From NCBI GenBank assembly GCA_903913355.1, contig CAIWKU010000088.1:1-6774 (forward strand): a DNA stretch of 6,774 bases, read 5' to 3'. The stretch's first letter is position 1; each line of letters begins with the position of its first letter. Shown here one piece after another: positions 6,643-6,774 of this stretch. A program made the translations under genes and the position numbers. Source of the DNA: an uncultured Bacteroidota bacterium. Lineage in GTDB: Bacteria; Bacteroidota; Bacteroidia; Chitinophagales; Chitinophagaceae. The notes under the pieces are model-generated. The model ran no database searches. It saw only the letters and a list, made by a program, of their open reading frames with translations, and had not been told where the DNA came from.

Positions 6643-6774
6643 AGTTTCCTTGCTTGTAAATAATCGTGAATCTCGTTAAATTATTTCATATAGTAGCATG
6701 AATACTTAACTTAAGCCGCGTGGGATGGCTTGCCATTGTGTATTAACTTACAGCTTTTTGCCTGATTGAATGTA

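Noticed and set aside
6725..6736. Inverted repeat ATGGC-TT-GCCAT near the right edge
   Set aside because: The arms are five bases with a two-base loop and no T-run, which is well within chance expectation.

Overview
The window reads as a chromosomal segment of a Bacteroidota bacterium, plausibly of the Chitinophagaceae/Sphingobacteriales type. Three things point there: a secreted protein ending in a type B type-IX-secretion (gliding-motility, CHU_C-like) sorting domain; translation starts preceded by AT-rich leaders without clear Shine-Dalgarno sites; and a perfect TAnnTTTG -7 promoter element just upstream of mutS2. The body of the window is AT-rich. The assignment below phylum is a guess.

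Layout: positions 1-2257 hold a leftward block. Read in the direction of transcription it consists of a lipoprotein-type methionine sulfoxide reductase A (msrA, 2257-1607), two tandem paralogous secreted proteins of unrecognised family (1499-777 and 709-68), and the first 22 codons of a possible further reading frame (66-1). A 224-base divergent intergenic region (2258-2481) separates this block from a rightward block. The rightward block has a MutS2-type ATPase that lacks the C-terminal Smr domain (2482-4599), then, after 59 bases, a 639-residue secreted, cysteine-containing, Ig/PKD-like multidomain protein with a type IX sorting tail (4659-6578). The last 196 bases (6579-6774) contain no gene I can support, only one small repeat structure.

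Functionally, the leftward block looks devoted to the cell envelope: an exported methionine-repair enzyme is followed by two exported proteins that share an invariant CLxC motif and about two-thirds identity (80 of 120 aligned residues by hand) over their N-terminal domain. The rightward block pairs a conserved housekeeping ATPase with a surface protein, and no functional link between those two is evident. No mobile element, CRISPR array, tRNA or rRNA was seen. The least ordinary points are the frame break and GC jump at the 3' end of the second paralogue (positions 1-73), the uncharacterised paralogue pair itself, and the Smr-less MutS2. I do not see convincing evidence of a wholly new multi-gene system.
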